Notes under the pieces: generated by a model
What the model was told of the DNA's origin: nothing
Seen by the model: the letters and a program-made list of their open reading frames with translations, nothing else
Databases searched by the model: none
Assembly (NCBI RefSeq): GCF_018070045.1
Contig: NZ_JAGPYK010000041.1
Coordinates: 1 to 49,953 of the forward strand
DNA length: 49,953 bases
Direction: 5' to 3'
Source: Micromonospora sp. U21
Lineage (GTDB): Bacteria > Actinomycetota > Actinomycetes > Mycobacteriales > Micromonosporaceae
Made by a program: the position numbers and the translations under genes
Shown here: in pieces, positions 48,555 to 49,953 of the stretch
Layout: each line of letters begins with the position of its first letter
Numbering within the stretch: the stretch's first letter is position 1

Positions 48555-49841
48555 ATGACGTCGACGCTCGCCGCCTCCGGCATCGACACCTCCGCCAGCC
48601 CAGCCCGCGCCCTGGTCTGCCGCGCCTGTTCGGCCCGCTACCCGCTCGCCGCCCAGCACGCCTGCTACGAGTGTTTCGGCCCGCTGGAGGTCGACTACGA
48701 CGCCGCAGCCCTGGCCGCGGTCACCCGCGAGCAGATCGAGGCCGGCCCCGACAACATCTGGCGGTACGCCGCGCTGCTGCCCGCCGGTCAGGACCCGGCC
48801 ACCCGGGTCACCCTCGATCCGGGGCTCACCCCGCTGGTGGCGGCCCCGCACCTCGCCGCCGAGCTGGGCATGACCGCGCCGCTCTGGGTCAAGGACGACA
48901 GCGCCAACCCGACCCACTCGTTCAAGGACCGGGTCGTCTCCGTGGCGCTGACCGCCGCGCGGGCGCTCGGTTTCACCCGGTTCGCCTGCGCCTCCACCGG
49001 CAACCTGGCCAACTCGGTGGCCGCGCACGCCGCCCGCGCCGGGGTGCCGTCGGTGGTCTTCATCCCCAGCGACCTGGAGCAGGGCAAGGTCATCACCACT
49101 GCGGTCTACGGCGGCGAGCTGGTCGCGATCGACGGCTCGTACGACGATGTGAACCGGCTCTGCGGCGAGCTGGTGGAGACCGACGCCTTCGAGGACACGG
49201 CCTTCGTCAACGTCAACGTCCGGCCGTACTACGCCGAGGGCTCCAAGACGCTCGGGTACGAGGTGGCCGAGCAGCTCGGCTGGCGGATCCCGGCCCAGGT
49301 GGTCATCCCGATGGCCAGCGGCGAGCTGCTCACCAAGATTGACAAGGCGTTCTCCGAACTGGTCGAGATCGGGCTGGTCGAGGCGCCGGCCGACGGCTGG
49401 AAGGTCTTCGGCGCCCAGTCCGCCGGCTGCAACCCGATCGCCACCGCCCTGCACGCCGAGACCGACACGATCACCCCGGTCAAGCCCACCGGCATCGCCA
49501 AGTCGCTCAACATCGGCGACCCGGCCGCCGGCCTCTACGCCATCGAGGCGGTCCGCCGCACCGACGGCTGGATGGAGTACGCCGACGACGACGAGATCCG
49601 TGCCGGCATCCGCCAGTTGGCGCGTACCACCGGGGTCTTCGCCGAGACCGCGGGTGGGGTCACCGTGGCGGTGCTGCGCAAGCTGGTCGAGTCCGGCCGG
49701 CTCGACCCCACGGCGGAAACCGTCGTGTTCAACACCGGCGAGGGCCTGAAGACCATCGACGCGGTAGCCAACCAGGTCGGCCCGACCCACCACATCAAGC
49801 CCTCCCTCCGTGCAGCCCGAGACGCAGGCCTCCTCGGCTGA
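48555..49841 (+). CDS. thrC: threonine synthase, 428 aa
   Basis: It converts O-phosphohomoserine to threonine with PLP. The PLP lysine is in THSFKDR (Lys124), and the phosphate loop is A-S-T-G-N-L-A-N-S. An N-terminal zinc-ribbon-like element has C-R-A-C (22-25) and C-Y-E-C (37-40), as in the longer actinobacterial thrC type. A GAGAGGA site lies 10 nt before the ATG. It is controlled by the SAM riboswitch. The typical hom-thrB partners are not in the window. Confidence 0.93.
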   Translation: MTSTLAASGIDTSASPARALVCRACSARYPLAAQHACYECFGPLEVDYDAAALAAVTREQIEAGPDNIWRYAALLPAGQDPATRVTLDPGLTPLVAAPHLAAELGMTAPLWVKDDSANPTHSFKDRVVSVALTAARALGFTRFACASTGNLANSVAAHAARAGVPSVVFIPSDLEQGKVITTAVYGGELVAIDGSYDDVNRLCGELVETDAFEDTAFVNVNVRPYYAEGSKTLGYEVAEQLGWRIPAQVVIPMASGELLTKIDKAFSELVEIGLVEAPADGWKVFGAQSAGCNPIATALHAETDTITPVKPTGIAKSLNIGDPAAGLYAIEAVRRTDGWMEYADDDEIRAGIRQLARTTGVFAETAGGVTVAVLRKLVESGRLDPTAETVVFNTGEGLKTIDAVANQVGPTHHIKPSLRAARDAGLLG

Positions 49842-49871
49842 CCCCCACCCACCCCACCCACCCCCAACCCG

Positions 49872-49932
49872 GTTGATCATGAAGTTAGCGGCGCGACACG
49901 CCGGTGTCGGCGTCGCCAACTTCATGATCGAC
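49872..49932. repeat. long palindrome, dispersed-repeat type
   Basis: GTTGATCATGAAGTT (49872-49886) pairs with AACTTCATGATCGAC (49918-49932), one mismatch; the inner part GCGCGACAC and GTGTCGGCG also pairs. It is just 30 bp after the thrC stop, so it may also terminate that gene. Such TTGATCATGAAGTT palindromes recur in Micromonospora genomes (recollection). Confidence 0.75.
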
Positions 49933-49953
49933 CGCTGCCGGTGGGTTGCCGGG

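Noticed and set aside
47382..49925. An 847-codon minus-strand frame across the transporter and thrC
   Set aside because: It runs through the SAM riboswitch and two well-identified genes on the other strand.
1..49953. CRISPR arrays, insertion sequences and complete tRNA or rRNA genes
   Set aside because: No regularly spaced repeats, transposase motifs or complete cloverleaf were found on either strand.

Overview
This is chromosomal DNA from a high-GC actinomycete, most likely a member of the Micromonosporaceae (Micromonospora or a close relative). The evidence is the very high GC with strong third-position bias, frequent GTG and TTG starts, four-gene sensor/roadblock/DUF742/GTPase (conservon) modules, actinobacterial gas vesicle genes, and many leaderless genes with a TANNNT box 6-8 nt before the start codon. 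The genus is inferred from style and gene content, not from a marker gene. There is no rRNA, CRISPR array, insertion sequence or complete tRNA.

Layout. 1-840: the end of what looks like an integrated element, with one unknown gene and a 45-bp 3' remnant of a tRNA-Thr(UGU) that marks a likely attachment site. 1132-2051: a translationally coupled pair, a HIT-family hydrolase and a small multi-pass membrane protein. 2518-8601: single-gene metabolic and regulatory functions (AraC regulator, VOC protein, DUF998 membrane protein, histidine phosphatase, lipoprotein, crotonase, Ser/Thr kinase, HNH nuclease). 8975-16333: a CrtU-like FAD desaturase, an MSMEG_6728-type protein, an RCK/ion channel protein, an APC permease, a PAP2 phosphatase and a DUF4032 kinase-fold protein. 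16634-20622: an amino-sugar salvage operon (SIS, ROK kinase, NagA) divergent from a DeoR regulator. 20743-22766: an ABC-2 exporter behind a promoter with two copies of a candidate operator. 22873-32154: a stress and buoyancy region with DUF3263, alanine-rich membrane, holin-like and DUF3618 proteins, a PP2C-like protein, a GNAT enzyme and a ten-gene gas vesicle operon. Three places in it carry sequences resembling SigB-type promoters.

33236-41657 is a leftward operon: a membrane sensor-like protein, conservon genes A-D, an unknown protein and a Cdc48-like double AAA+ ATPase. Its genes overlap or nearly touch, so they are probably co-transcribed. 42032-45792 encodes an unusual single polypeptide joining a secreted-type S15/CocE hydrolase to an ABC ATPase, followed by its ABC permease. 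45787-49841 has a lipoprotein, an ArsR/DMT-transporter divergent pair with two matching palindromic operators, and threonine synthase behind a SAM riboswitch. The window ends in a long palindrome of the kind dispersed in this group of genomes.

The best candidates for undescribed biology are the HIT/membrane-protein pair beside the attachment site, the conservon operon extended by an AAA+ unfoldase and an extra sensor, the SigB-like grouping of membrane-stress and gas vesicle genes, a possible pseudoknot RNA at 46773-46829, and the hydrolase-ABC fusion.
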